64,000 bases of DNA from Doryteuthis pealeii (GCA_023376005.1 CM042145.1:20927142-20991141); one strand, 5' to 3'; shown: positions 1 to 10,352, numbered from the stretch's first letter. The notes: generated by a model from the sequence alone, not told the origin. Numbers and translations are program-made.

Positions 1-500
1 CTCATAAAAACAAAAACAAAGACTTTTTTTTTTAAAATCAATAAACAAAAAAGATCAGAATTATTACATTTATTTTTGGCCATTAATAACCATCAATATT
101 TTTTTTTTAGGTGTTGGACACAGAAAAAAAAAATTCCTGAAATGTCTGGAATTTGTTTTTTGTTTGCACCCCCCCCTCTCCCCGAAATTGCAAAGACCAA
201 CAATTCATTGACTGAACAGGAATATATTTTTATGGCCAATAAAAGAAATATCACAATCTGGTTTGTAACCTAAAAAAAAAAATATAATAATAATAATAAT
301 AATAATAATCGTTAAAAATAGGCAAAACCCGATGGGCTATCATTAGATTAGGAAATGCTTTGCATGGTAAGTTATAAAACACAAAATCTCTGATCCATAT
401 CAAATGAATTTTCTTTTATGTTCTTCAGAGATAAAAGCTCAGGCAATCAACAGAGAAAGTTTATAGACAATATATGTATTTCTCTGAAAGCTGATAAAAT
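1..500. other. A/T-rich unique stretch, no gene
   Basis: No coding or RNA signal is visible. The 65-codon open frame near the start is low-complexity and has no recognisable motif. A short (ATA)n run lies at about 285-309. Confidence 0.6.
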
Positions 501-509
501 GTGTGTGTG

Positions 510-563
<54 letters not shown>
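501..563. repeat. (GT)n(AT)n microsatellite
   Basis: Five GT units pass into a pure AT dinucleotide run ending near 563. Confidence 0.95.
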
Positions 564-566
<3 letters not shown>

Positions 567-677
567 TTGTGTATGATTGGATAGGTGTGTATGATCATTT
601 AAGTAGATGTTTATGTACATGTGTAATTTTGTAGAAATGTATAGATGTGTTAGTGTGCGACTACACTAATGTGAATA

Positions 678-679
<2 letters not shown>

Positions 680-720
<41 letters not shown>
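680..720. repeat. (AT)n microsatellite
   Basis: Uninterrupted AT dinucleotides, about 20 units. Confidence 0.95.
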
Positions 721-723
<3 letters not shown>

Positions 724-748
724 AATAGATGTGTATATATTTTTTTAT

Positions 749-795
749 AGAGAGAGAGAGATGGATGGGTGTGTGTGTGTGTGTATATATATATA
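749..795. repeat. Compound GA / GT / AT microsatellite
   Basis: A short GA run (749-760), then GT and AT repeats, immediately upstream of the hammerhead-like motif at 811. Confidence 0.85.
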
Positions 796-810
796 GCCCA
801 TTTCCCACGA

Positions 811-858
811 CTGTTCACCTGATGATTGCCTCGCATGAAACCAATATGGTCGTGAATG
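811..858 (+). ncRNA. Type I hammerhead ribozyme candidate
   Basis: Seen: core CTGATGA at 819-825; stem II region 826-836 with three pairs (TGC with GCA, CTC loop) and a T-T opposition at its base; GAA at 837-839; stem III closing with A840-T850 and containing CCA/TGG; predicted cleavage after C851. Stem I pairs 813-818 with 852-857 (five Watson-Crick pairs plus one G-U). Known: the invariant hammerhead core is CUGANGA...GAA with a UH cleavage triplet end, and such motifs occur in Penelope-like elements and retrozymes. Inferred: a fragment of such an element. Weak points are the imperfect stem II base and short stem III. Confidence 0.55.
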
Positions 859-1009
859 TTCCTTTTGTCACCTAATAAATAGATATGTAAAACCTTTATA
901 TATTTATTTTATTATATCATATAACAGCTCTATTTTATATTGAGCACTCTACCAATAATACTGCCTTTGCTGCACCATTCCAGCAAAAGCTGAAACAGTG
1001 ACCATCCCA

Positions 1010-1012
<3 letters not shown>

Positions 1013-1069
<57 letters not shown>
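1013..1069. repeat. (AT)n microsatellite
   Basis: Pure AT run of about 28 units. Confidence 0.95.
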
Positions 1070-1073
<4 letters not shown>

Positions 1074-1256
1074 CCATGCGGAATTCTTTAGTAGTACAGG
1101 TCATCCGTAGTGAAAACTCGATGTAGATTGTTTCAGGTGTGTGAATGAACAGAGCAATATAGATGAATAAATTAGGGAAAACTTTAAATTTGCTTCACGT
1201 CATAATTCATTTCAACTGCAACAAGCATAGTTAATAAGAGCATCTTCAGATATATA

Positions 1257-1867
1257 TCTTATTATAATGGAGATTGTGTGTTTGTCTGTCTGTAACCGAA
1301 ACTAAATCACTATTCAAGTCACGATTCCCTTAGTTATTGACGTCACATTTACCCTGAATTTATTTTTTATTTAAACCTCAATTATTGATAAAATTGTTAT
1401 ACCTTATTAATACTGTTGACCATATCTACGTACTGATAACATGTAATTGTATTTATATATACAACAAAATAGCGGTTTACAGTGTGAACAAGAAGGCTAA
1501 TTTGCATATTGATATTTAAAATTTGATTTTAATAAATATATGCTTAGTATTATTGATTTCTAATTGTTTGGTTTTCTCTTAATGAATCTGAGCAAAGATC
1601 TCGGGGATACTTCTTAAAAGAAATCCATAAACAAGACGAAATAACTGTAATTTTATTAAATACTTCATAATCTAACTAAATAGATAAATTAGGAAAAATG
1701 AAAGACGGGAGTGAAAGAAAATGATGGAAGAGTTAAATCTAAAGCTGTTCTATTTTTCGATTATACCCCCTCAGTTTATCATTTTCTAAATAGTTTATAA
1801 TTTGATACAATATTTTATAACATCAAAACCTAAATACTTGCACCCGAAGGGTGCATATATTTGCTAG
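1257..1867 (+). mobile_element. Non-autonomous Helitron, complete ends
   Basis: The element begins with TC after an A and ends CTAG before a T, with a perfect hairpin GCACCC-GAA-GGGTGC at 1840-1854, ten bases before CTAG. These are the canonical Helitron termini (5' TC, 3' hairpin plus CTRR, insertion between A and T). It encodes no Rep/helicase and is 611 bp long. The same family recurs at 7166-7821 and, damaged, at 34981-35799 (minus) and 50845-51400. Confidence 0.85.

Positions 1868-1870
<3 letters not shown>

Positions 1871-1912
<42 letters not shown>
1871..1912. repeat. (AT)n microsatellite
   Basis: AT run directly after the Helitron 3' end. Confidence 0.95.
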
Positions 1913-1914
<2 letters not shown>

Positions 1915-1950
1915 AGAGTTTCATAATTTGCTTGAAGCATTGTGTATGTA

Positions 1951-2036
1951 TTGGTTAGGAGGTTGATTTAGAAGGCTATCACAATGCAGTTTGGAATAAA
2001 TAAAAAATAATAATACGGTAACAATGGTGTTGTGTG

Positions 2037-2074
<38 letters not shown>

Positions 2075-2256
2075 TTAGGAAGAAATGCCATAGCTGTACT
2101 GCTTCAGTTCAATTCTTTTGATAAAGAGGTATTACCTCGAAAATTCAAGAAATAATAAAAAATACAGGTCAACACACAACACCATTGTTACCGTATTATT
2201 ATTTTTTTAATTTATTCCAAACTGCATTGTGATAGCCTTCTAAATCAACCTTCTAA

Positions 2257-2260
<4 letters not shown>
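1951..2260. mobile_element. Foldback element, ~90-bp inverted arms
   Basis: The left arm (about 1951-2042) is nearly the exact reverse complement of the right arm (about 2175-2260), with a central segment and a poly-A run at 2044-2069 between them. TA lies outside both ends, but so does AT repeat, so the target duplication is unclear. The same arm family occurs at 6129-6772 and, as one arm, at 57165-57345. Confidence 0.75.
2116..2150 (+). other. Degenerate hammerhead-like motif in the foldback loop
   Basis: A TGATAAA core-like stretch is followed by a GAGGT/ACCTC hairpin (ATT loop) and GAAA. The order matches hammerhead core, stem II, GAAA, but the invariant G8 is A, so activity is not expected. 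Equivalent motifs lie at 6691-6720 and, on minus, near 57268-57300. Confidence 0.3.

Positions 2261-2262
<2 letters not shown>

Positions 2263-2319
<57 letters not shown>
2263..2319. repeat. (AT)n microsatellite
   Basis: Pure AT run. Confidence 0.95.
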
Positions 2320-2322
<3 letters not shown>

Positions 2323-2790
2323 TTATCATCTATCATATAGTAATGAGAATGAGACAATTTTAGACTTGAATCCAATATTGGAGTTTATCATTTTTTTTTC
2401 TCATTTTAAATCAGGAGTCATTGAGGCGTTGTGATCTTTGTTATTAAAACCGGTTGTAAATGCGGTTAATAATGCAGGAAATACCAGGGAGGGATTGGCA
2501 AGCATAATTTCTAACTTCCATTGATGTTTATTTTTTTTTATTTTTTTACTTAAATACCTCTTCTTGGGAGCAGTTTAATGAGGGTGTCAATGCATGCAAA
2601 GATGACCAAGCCCAAAAATAACTTTGATCCTCACAACAATAATTTAACTTTCCCCTTTCAGTTCAATGGTAGAGGTACTGGCACAGGATAAGAATCCCCA
2701 GGAACAAGCTTGCCTCATATCTTGAGCAGTATCATGTCCAAAGACAAGAACGCACCTAAGGGACATGAACAGATACTGCACTTTAATCCT
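2320..2790. other. No identifiable feature
   Basis: Mixed A/T-rich sequence. The segment 2640-2780 is less A/T-rich, but no coding frame, tRNA boxes or repeat termini were recognised. Confidence 0.5.
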
Positions 2791-3132
2791 ATAATAAGGT
2801 TTCACTCACAGAGCATATATAAAAATAATTTATGTATGTGATATATCCGTGTTAAGGTATATATTCTGAAGTTAGTATTTGGTATATTATCGCAGTAGTA
2901 GTTGGTGCGTCGAATAGCAATTCATCTTCCGAGCAGTCGTGGTGTAGTCTGGAGAGTAAATTTAGCTTGTAGGCTTAGTTTCCTGTAACATCACAGTGTT
3001 GAATATTTATACATGACACTGTCCAATCAGATTATAGTGAAGGGGTACCAAGGTATGTACATATTCATTACATCAGTATAATAAGGTTTCACTCACAGAG
3101 CATATATAAAAATAATTTATGTATGTATGTGA
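2791..3132 (+). repeat. Direct repeat pair, ~52 bp, spaced ~287 bp
   Basis: A segment starting ATAATAAGGTTTCACTCACA is repeated almost perfectly at 2791-2842 and 3078-3132. The intervening sequence has no coding capacity. A local tandem duplication or a remnant with short terminal direct repeats would fit; I cannot decide. Confidence 0.7.
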
Positions 3133-3146
3133 CATAAGGTCAATTT

Positions 3147-3245
3147 TTAAACTCCTCACTTTACCACACAGATCTATCAGTGCTACTCATACACTGAGTT
3201 GGCAAGGGCCAGTATCTAACCCAGAACCTTGAGTTAAAAAAGCTA
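3147..3245 (-). mobile_element. SINE-A fragment
   Basis: Reverse complement carries the SINE-A core (GAGTAGCAC and a diverged tRNA-like B-box region). Both ends are truncated and the copy is clearly older than those at 10353 or 31853. Confidence 0.65.
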
Positions 3246-3526
3246 AGCAAGTTTTATTCATGTGAAATGAGTACATAGCCTTGTGTCAGACTTGACTAAT
3301 TTTTGTAAATATCGATTGATTTGATCACTAACATGACCCAGTATCAGTGCCGTCCATCTGTATGATCAGATCAGCAAATCAAACTGTCTTTTGTAGAATG
3401 AAACTATAATCTCTTTTGGCATTTAAAAAAAAACGGTTGGCTTTTAGATGTTTCAGATTAGCCTACCGTAGTAATAATCATGAAAATACATATATGAAAT
3501 TTTTATGAAAACAGGGGAAAAACAGA
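3246..3526. other. No identifiable feature
   Basis: A/T-rich sequence without recognised repeat termini or coding signal. Confidence 0.4.
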
Positions 3527-3880
3527 ACATATCTTCATTGTTATCTGTACAGTGTTTCAGCCGATATGCCCTCTGGTCTTCTTTAGGTATTTCTTGTCGG
3601 AGAAGGTTCCCTAGTCCAACAAGGTTCCCCATTCCGACAACACATCTTCATTGTTATCTGTACAATGTTTCAGCCGATATGCCCTCCGGTCTTCTTTAGG
3701 TATTTCTTGTCGGAGAAGGTTCCCTATTCCGACAAAGTACCTGAGTCTGACAAGAAACACCTAAAGAAGGCTGGAGGGCATATCGGCCAAAACGTTGTAC
3801 ATATAACAATGAAGATGAGGACAATAGTCCGAATAATCCAAATAATACTAATTATCAAGCCGCATCTAAAAAATTAAGAG
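3527..3880 (+). repeat. Family E repeat, inverted-facing copies
   Basis: Two minus-oriented pieces (3530-3720) face a plus-oriented unit (3745-3880). The plus unit has a CTAAAGAAGGCTGG... hairpin ending GGCC, then a tail with GATGAGGACAATAGTCCGAA. Family E recurs at 4365, 20285, 24545, 38195, 45085 and 57372. Short open frames here only reflect the repeat. Confidence 0.6.
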
Positions 3881-4364
3881 AAATAAAACAGAACACAGTT
3901 CTAATAGTGATCCATGATGATACTGATGCTTCTATTTAGGAAGGAGTAAATGTTTCTTATTATTTTATCAAGGAATGCACCCTAAAGATGCCCCTGACCA
4001 CATTGTCAGTAATGTTATGCCAGGATCATTAGGGGTTTCAGCACTTTCACCTGGGTGACCCAGCTGGTGATGATCAGGAACCTCCCATCAGATGTGCCTC
4101 CGGCTCTCCTCCTCCTATAAAAAAAAAGGGGAATCTAAGCAGATGCTCCCCACACCCCATCTCTAGAGAAATTGAAAGCAAGAGATGCATTTTGATGCTC
4201 AGAATGGATTAATGGATTATATCTATTATATCTAGGATTTGGATGATTGAAAAAAAAAAGAAGGGACATTCAGCATAGACTTAGATCCAGGGCATCTCGT
4301 GTGGTATAATAATGGTTAGTAAACTAGATTAGCAGACTATTGACAGTGAGTTTGATTCTGTTTT
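3881..4364. other. No identifiable feature
   Basis: A moderately GC-richer patch (4010-4130) has no domain-bearing frame. The rest is A/T-rich. Confidence 0.4.
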
Positions 4365-4896
4365 ATTTCTCTGAATTTTTTTAGATGTGGCTTGATAATT
4401 AGTATTATTTGTATTATTCAGACTATTGTCCTCATCTTCATTGTTATCTACACTATTTCTCAGAATTTTTGAGATGAGACTTGATAATTAGTATTATTTG
4501 GATTATTCGGACTATTGTCCTCATCTTTATTGTTATCTACACTATTTCTCAGAATTTTTGAGATGAGACTTGATAATTAGTATTATTTGGATTATTCGGA
4601 CTATTGTCCTCATCTTCATTGTTATCTACACTATTTCTCTGAATTTTTGAGATGAGGCTTGATAATTAGTATTATTTGTATTATTCGGACTATTGTCCTC
4701 ATCTTCATTGTTATCTACACTATTTCTCTGAATTTTTGAGATGAGGCTTGATAATTAGTATTATTTGTATTATTCGGACTATTGTCCTCATCTTCATTGT
4801 TATCTACACTATTTCTCAGAATTTTTGAGATGAGGCTTGATAATTAGTATTATTTGTATTAGACTATTGTCCTCACCTTCATTGTTATCTGTACAA
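4365..4896 (-). repeat. Tandem array of family E tails, ~89-bp period, six copies
   Basis: Six head-to-tail units on the minus strand, each with the GGACAATAGTCC hairpin followed by GAATAA and a segment ending ATCAAG-CCTCATCT. Copies differ by a few substitutions. Only the tail of family E is amplified here, whereas at 45085-45975 the larger unit is amplified. Confidence 0.85.
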
Positions 4897-4897
4897 C

Positions 4898-4961
4898 GGT
4901 ATTGAACCAGGAACTTAGAGGTCCCAGCCGTACACTCTACTGACTGAGCTAAACCGGCCCT
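4898..4961 (-). mobile_element. SINE-A tRNA-like head only
   Basis: Reverse complement begins with the SINE-A head (A box TAGCTCAGT, B-box-like GGTTCAATACC). It is truncated downstream and joins the family E array directly. Confidence 0.7.
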
Positions 4962-5067
4962 ATCAAGAATAGATTTTATTAAAAACAAAAACACAGGAAA
5001 AATAACTTTAGATATTAGAAAATGTTCAAAATTATTTAAAGATATTTGTAACCACTATTTTAAAAGT

Positions 5068-5367
5068 GGCCGTACAGCTGTTTTCTCGTAGGGTGCTGTT
5101 TCCACGTCTTGTTCATGATCACCCGCAGCATTCTTGTGCAGCTCCCATCCAGTTTATTCTCTAGTCATTTAGTTAAGGTCCAGGTGGTGCAGCCATACAG
5201 CAGTACTGACACGACAATGGCCTGGAAGAACTGTCTCTTTAACTTGTCTGTGAGATTGGACCTCCATATGATCGATAATTTATTTATAGCGGCCCATGCT
5301 TTTCCTATGCGTGCATTAACGTCGTTTTCTGTGGAGATGTTACTGCCTAAGTATCTAAATTGTTCTT
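5068..5367 (-). pseudogene. LINE reverse transcriptase C-terminal fragment, inverted half
   Basis: Minus-strand translation reads through RYLGSNIS, a conserved block of post-active-site RT, then VSVLLYGCTTWTLTK, a stop in the following codon, and RMLRVIMNKTWKQHPT. This is the thumb/C-terminal region of a non-LTR retrotransposon polyprotein; exact clade not assigned. The same block is in the plus-strand relics at 51737 and 59158. A premature stop and truncation make it non-functional. Confidence 0.8.
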
Positions 5368-5626
5368 ATCACCCAAACCATCCGAGTAAGACGGACAAGA
5401 CATGCGGGACACTGCTGGAGAAGGAAGGACGAACTCATAAGCGACGTCCTCCTGTGGAAGCCAGCACATGGACAAGCCAGTGTGGGCCGACCAGCAAAAA
5501 CGTACATTGATCAGCTCTGTGTGGATGCAGGATGCTGCATAGAGGACCTCCCAAGAATGATGAGCGATAGGGAAGGATGGAGAGGATTGTCATGGATATC
5601 CGTGCTGAAAGCATGACATGATGATG
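5368..5626 (+). pseudogene. LINE ORF2 C-terminal end, sense half
   Basis: Plus-strand frame reads a segment equivalent to QTIRVRRTRHAGHCW, then KDELISDVLLW, VGRPAKTYIDQLC and EDLPR, ending in a stop and an ATG-rich 3' tail. It matches, in order, the C-termini at 51900-52148 and 59440-59692. It is the 3' part of the insertion at 5068-5626. Confidence 0.8.
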
Positions 5627-5637
5627 ATTTTAAAAGT

Positions 5638-6128
5638 AATATTACTTATAAGCATCACATCATCTTTCATCTAAGACGACATTCTTAACCGTCACCTTTG
5701 ACACTAATGCTGTCTATCAGAAGCTGTTTGTATATATTTCATTCACTAGTTTTAACTTGAACTGCTGCAGAATATATGACATGACTCACTTCTCTAAAAT
5801 AAGACATGTTGAAGATACTAATAAAAAGTAGCATTCATTTTTTTTTTTTTTTTTTTAAACAAAAGATGGAAAAAATTTTTCAGATAGAAATAGCCAATAA
5901 TATCATAGCAATAGTCATTCAGCAAATGAACCAATCGAATTATCCCATATAGATTCCATGATTTTTTTTTTTTTTTTTTAATGGATGCTGCTTGTTTTTT
6001 CTATTTAGTTAAAAAATCTTATCCATTTTTAAAATATTTGAAAAGATATTCACAGAATAACAAAAATAGATATATGGATATTATAAAAATGTTAAAATAC
6101 ATGTAGAATTCTTATAAAATAAAATGAT
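5638..6128. other. No identifiable feature
   Basis: A/T-rich with two long T runs (about 5840-5857 and 5962-5979). No repeat termini recognised. Confidence 0.45.
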
Positions 6129-6772
6129 ATGTGTTTCATAATTTGCTTGAAGCATTGTAGTTATATTGGTTTGGTCGTTGGTTTTGAAGGCTATCACAAT
6201 GCAAGTGTAAAGAAAAATAAGGTAACTATAGTGTTGTTTGTTAACCTTTGATTTATTCTTAAAAAAAAAAACCTGGAATGATAAGACATTATTGAACATA
6301 CACACACATACAGACTCACACAGACACACATGCAGAGAATTTGGAAGATATAAGACACAAAGCAGAATTTTTAATAATGAAATTTGTACAGTGCTCAGGT
6401 GCACCACAACTCATCAAAATCTCATGTCAAGTACATAGAATAATGTAGTGTCAGTAACATGAACAGTTTACAGTAGTAATATGCATGTATGTGTGCGCAT
6501 GTGTGCATATGTATGTGGAGAGTGGCATCAGGTATAGTATCGGCGGACCACAGGAAGCATGGAGGCTTTGAAAGACTCAGTGCTTCGGCAGTCTACAACA
6601 GACGCAGGCAGTTTATTCCATGTCTCCGTAATTCTGAGTGTGAAAAAAATTAACCATTACTAGCAAAAACTCCAGACTTTCAGAAACTTTCTGACAAAGA
6701 GATCTGTATCTCGAAATATTAAGAATAAATCAAAGGTTAACAAACGACACCATAGTTACCTCATTTTTTTCC
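6129..6772. mobile_element. Diverged foldback element enclosing a LINE fragment
   Basis: The left arm (about 6129-6262) shares the 1917-2042 sequence, including AAGGCTATCACAATGCA. The right arm (about 6700-6772) is the partial reverse complement. Between them lie a CA-rich stretch and a minus-strand LINE 3' fragment. The right side also holds a hammerhead-like motif (6691-6720) with a GAGAT/ATCTC hairpin and GAAA, but the core reads CTGACAA, so G8 is lost. Confidence 0.55.
6528..6650 (-). pseudogene. LINE C-terminus, jockey/CR1-like WNxLP block
   Basis: Minus-strand translation contains TETWNKLPASVVDC followed by ESFKASMLPVVRRYY and a stop. The pattern WN-x-LP-x-x-VV ... S-x-x-x-FK-x-x-L is the usual C-terminal block of jockey/CR1-type non-LTR retrotransposons. 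Only about 40 codons remain. It differs from the LINE family at 5068 and 59158. Confidence 0.65.
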
Positions 6773-7165
6773 TCAGGTTATTAGAAAGGATTTAGAATAA
6801 TAAAAGAAAGTCAAGAAATAACCATATTGTGTGGTTGGCAAGAAAGGAAACATATTAGGAACTAGAAGTGGCTACCCAGCATTGCGTATGTTGAATATTT
6901 GTGTGGAGGGAACCCTGGTGTATTGATTTGTTTACTTTTGAGATTTACAAATGTGGGACATTTTGAAGTAGAATTTCAATGCTATTTCAATGTATATTTT
7001 AATTTTTAAATATCTTTGAATATAAATCAAATCTTCATAATTTTTGCACAAAAAGCAAGAACTGGTGATATTTAATGTGTATATATATTTACTTTGTCGT
7101 TAATTGTTTTATTTTCGTAGTTTCATCTGGATATGCATACATACACGTCAACTGCCCTTTATATA
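6773..7165. repeat. Family G dispersed repeat
   Basis: From 6873 (CTAGAAGTGGCTACCCAG) the sequence matches 57880-58118 and 58119-58428 throughout, including the block TGTATTGATTTGTTTACTTT. Read on minus, the end is CTAG before T, so a Helitron-like origin is possible, but no clear 3' hairpin is present. The first ~100 bp have no recognised feature. Confidence 0.55.
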
Positions 7166-7821
7166 TCTTATTATAATGGAGATTGTGTGTTTTTCTGTCT
7201 GTAACCGAAACTATATTCCTACTCAAGTCACAATTCTCTTAGTTATTGACATCACATTCTCCATGATTTTATTTTTATTTTACCTCAATTATTAATAAAA
7301 TTGTCTTACACTATTAATACTGTTAACTATGTCTACATACTGACAACATGCAATTATATTTATATATACAACAAAATAGCAGTTTACAGTGTAAACGGGA
7401 AGGCTAATTTGCATATTAATATAAAAAATCGAATTTAATAAATATGTACTTAGTATTATTGATTTCTAACTGTTTGGTTTTATTTTAATGAATATAAGCA
7501 AAAATCTCTTCAATGAATCTTAAATAAAATCCATTAACAAGATCAAATAACTGTCATTTTATTCTTTACTTCCTCTTATAACTAAATACTTAAATTAGAA
7601 AAAATAACAATGAAAGACGAAAGTGATGGAAGAGTAAGTTTCAGTTGTTCCATTTTTTATTATACTCCCTCTGTTTCAAATCTTTTATTATACTCTCTCT
7701 GTTTCAAATCTTTTTATCTGTATTCTTATTTAGTTTCATTAGCCTTTCTAATTTAATACAATATTTTATTACATTAAAACTTAAATACTTGCACCCTACG
7801 GAGTGTGCATATATTTGCTAG
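7166..7821 (+). mobile_element. Non-autonomous Helitron, complete ends
   Basis: Starts TC after A, ends CTAG before T, with a 3' hairpin at about 7791-7808 (GCACCC opposite GTGTGC, one mismatch). Closely related to 1257-1867 over its whole length; 656 bp, no Rep/helicase. Confidence 0.85.
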
Positions 7822-8324
7822 TGTATAGAAGATAGATTAACCCCTAAAATCTTTAGTTTAAATGATCAAGATTCCACCCTGGGATCACAGATTTTTTTTT
7901 TCTCTCCCCACTCAACATTCTATTCATTTTAAGGTCTTGATTACAACATAAACAATACCACAGCAAATACAGTGTTTATTTTTGCATGGCTTTCTTATTT
8001 TTTTTTTTTATAAACTCAGCTAAATAATGGACCATTCATTTTTTTATTATAAAGAAAGAAAAGAAAAAAGACATGCTACACAGAAAAAATATAAAAAAGA
8101 AACATAATGAATAGAAGTAAAAAAAAGTGAGTGTGAGTCAAGTTTAATATACTTTTTACATATTGAACAAAATTGAAATAGCTCTTAAGTAACCATATCA
8201 ATCACTGTAATAATTAAATTATCATACTGTGGTATATCCACAGGTCCTGCGAGTTTCCCAATAAAATAAATTTGGCAGATTGGCCTATTGTCCATATCAA
8301 GTGGACAGCAAGGGAGTCTACCTA
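7822..8324. other. No identifiable feature
   Basis: A/T-rich sequence with homopolymer runs; nothing recognised. Confidence 0.4.
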
Positions 8325-8465
8325 TTTGGTGTTATTGATCTCTAATATTATTGTTTTATTTTCCAACGTACTAAAATCAATCCTATGAATGATTTTTATA
8401 TAGAAACCAATTAAGATATAATTAAAATAAGTAATCTTTTTATATGTGTTCTTATTTAATACAAC
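8325..8465 (+). mobile_element. Fragment of a second Helitron-like family
   Basis: Matches 62163-62300 (shared GGTGTTATTGATCTCTAATA and following sequence). There the family ends with a hairpin plus CTAG. Here the 3' end is missing. Confidence 0.5.
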
Positions 8466-8563
8466 CAGATGCTTTAAGATTCTTCCTATAACTGTCCCCA
8501 CTCTTTAGCTTCAGGTGTTTTCATTTGTTATTTTTCAATCGTCTTATATATATATATATATAT

Positions 8564-8690
8564 GAGAAGTAAATACACAAACGATGTGTTTTTGATATGG
8601 CTTTATTCAATTGATATTTCACCTCATATTTTGCGAAGCTTTGTCAAAATTTATCATGAAGACAAAATGTGTTTTACAGTCTACTTTTAT
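8564..8690 (+). repeat. Possible fragment of the 27.8-kb hammerhead-unit flank
   Basis: The first ~45 bases (GAGAAGTAAATACACAAACG...) resemble 27837-27885 beside the hammerhead units. The resemblance then fades. Low confidence. Confidence 0.3.
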
Positions 8691-8817
8691 ACTGAAAAGG
8701 TAGAAATTTTTTTTTTGGGTGGGTGGGTAGAAGATGGGAAGGAGGAGTACTGAGTGATAAGGCGAAAGGAAGGGGGTGGATGTGTGGAATAGAGAGAGGG
8801 AGTAAAGAAGGGATCGA

Positions 8818-8826
<9 letters not shown>

Positions 8827-8861
<35 letters not shown>

Positions 8862-8862
8862 A
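8827..8862. repeat. (AT)n(AC)n microsatellite
   Basis: AT run passing into five AC units. Confidence 0.9.
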
Positions 8863-9131
8863 ATGCTGATAGGTACGCGTTCTGCATCCCTGACACCCAA
8901 AAGTCTAAAAGGATGCAGTAAAATCGTATCCATGCATCCCAGTGTTTTTCTTTTTTCTTCCCTCACCATTTCAAGCTAACTGTAAATACATTTCAATAGT
9001 TTCTTAAAAATGAATTACACTGTATAGGTTACAAGGTAGGAGTTAGATGGATTTAGTTGGGACCCTTAAATTTTCCCAGGGATACATTCAAAGCAAATAT
9101 GTGTGTTCTGGAACGCACAAAAGCTATCAGC

Positions 9132-9140
<9 letters not shown>
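8863..9140 (+). mobile_element. Family D element with short terminal inverted repeats
   Basis: Starts ATGCTGATAGG and ends CTATCAGCAT, so GATGCTGATAG is a terminal inverted repeat. Copies at 32139-32448 (full) and 12124-12742 (internally expanded) share the interior. No coding capacity. A MITE is likely; superfamily not assigned. Confidence 0.65.

Positions 9141-9168
<28 letters not shown>
9141..9168. repeat. (AT)n microsatellite
   Basis: AT run adjoining the family D end. Confidence 0.9.
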
Positions 9169-9173
<5 letters not shown>

Positions 9174-9233
9174 AATTTTTTTTGAATATTTTTTAATTTT
9201 TGTATTTAGCTCTGATCATTATACGAATTATGT

Positions 9234-9642
9234 GGTTAAATCGAACTTAAATTCCACCATCGTATGTCACCCAGCTGAAAGAAAAAATACCAAAAATCAG
9301 GGAATTAACCGAATTTAAAGAAATTTTCAGTGTTGATATATCAATGAATAAAAGATAAAATGCACAAGTTATTTTATTTAAATCTTTTAGATTTTTTCAG
9401 GTCAGTTAATATATTTGAAATCTGTGTTACACCTCAAAGATACGTGGTTCAAAGTTAACTGACCTGAAAAAATGTAAAAGTTTTTTTAAAATAACTGGTG
9501 CATTATATCTTTTATTCATTAATATATCAACACTGAAAATTTCATTACATTCAGTTAATTCCCTGATTTTTGGTATTTTTTGTTTTTCTTTCGGCAGGGT
9601 TACATATGATGTAGAATTAGGTCTGTTAAGTTCGATTTAACC
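9234..9642. mobile_element. Large palindromic foldback MITE, hAT-like TSD
   Basis: Nearly the whole element is one inverted repeat with arms of about 190 bp. Termini are GGTTAAATCGAACTTAA and its complement. Flanks are AATTATGT and AATTACGT, an 8-bp target duplication with one mismatch. The same family occurs at 43288-43724, also with near-identical 8-bp flanks. An 8-bp TSD suggests hAT mobilisation, which is inference. Confidence 0.75.
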
Positions 9643-10114
9643 AATTACGTTGTGTGTATATAAAAAAAAAAAAAAAACGTAAATAAAACCCAAACAAAAC
9701 TTAATTCTTTATTGATTTCTGAAGTGAGATGCGCAAATTCTTGTGAGTGTGCAATCGGACCTTTTGTTTACATTCTGCTGTTTTTATTTGTAGCTGAAAA
9801 AGAGAATTTGCAATAAACATTCCCCCTGTCATCTCTGATTTAAAGATAAAACTGTTATCGAATCTGGTTGAAGATTTTCCTGTTAAATTGAAACATGCTA
9901 AAAGGTTTGGATATAACATGACTTTGTGCATCATTTGATTGTGTGCTCAAACTTAAAGGTCATAAGATGATTTAGTGCTGAAAATGTAATTTCTTACAGA
10001 CCGATAATTTGGTAGGCAAGATAGAATCTTCAATATAAAATCCGGTTTGAGAAAATAGATGCAGATCATGGATGGTTGAACACAACGAGAATTAATATTT
10101 AATGTAGATTATAA
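9643..10114. other. No identifiable feature
   Basis: A 77-codon minus frame at 9701-9934 has no recognisable motif. No repeat termini seen. Confidence 0.4.
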
Positions 10115-10215
10115 TATCATGCCTTTTCTAGGCTGTGTAGCAAGGATTCAGCTTGTGCAGGTGTATTTGCGAGAAGTGCCAGATCATCTACATAGTCTGC
10201 ATAGTCCACATAGGC
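10115..10215 (-). pseudogene. LINE reverse transcriptase active-site fragment (YVDD)
   Basis: Minus-strand translation reads YADYVDDLALLANTP then AESLLHSLEKA and a stop. YVDD at 10183-10194 corresponds to the YxDD catalytic motif of RT, and the following LALLANTPxQAESLLHSLE block is typical of the same LINE type seen at 5068 and 59158. It is a ~35-codon relic. Confidence 0.75.
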
Positions 10216-10352
10216 AGCACGGAACATTGACCTATATGTAAACTCCGATATATAAAATACTAATGATATTATTAGAGGAGAAATAAAGGGTTACCATGGT
10301 TTCAATCAAATTGAAATGATTTCATCAGGACCATTCCCTATGTTTAACTAAG

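Larger units (their letters stand above)
5068..5626. mobile_element. LINE insertion with 5' inversion (twin priming) and 11-bp TSD
   Basis: ATTTTAAAAGT occurs perfectly at 5057-5067 and 5627-5637. Between them, the left part (5068-5367) is LINE coding sequence on the minus strand and the right part (5368-5626) is the directly following coding sequence on plus, ending in an ATG-rich tail. Only about five codons are missing between the parts. This order (5' segment inverted, 3' segment sense, flanking TSD) is the known signature of twin priming during target-primed reverse transcription. Confidence 0.85.

Noticed and set aside
3078..3132. LTR pair formed by the 2791 and 3078 direct repeats
   Set aside because: Repeats are only ~52 bp, without TG...CA ends, TSD or internal retroelement sequence.
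4365..4896. CRISPR-like or second hammerhead array
   Set aside because: Units are contiguous without spacers, and this is a eukaryote. The GATGAGGAC...GTCCGAA motif lacks C3 and U4 of the hammerhead core.
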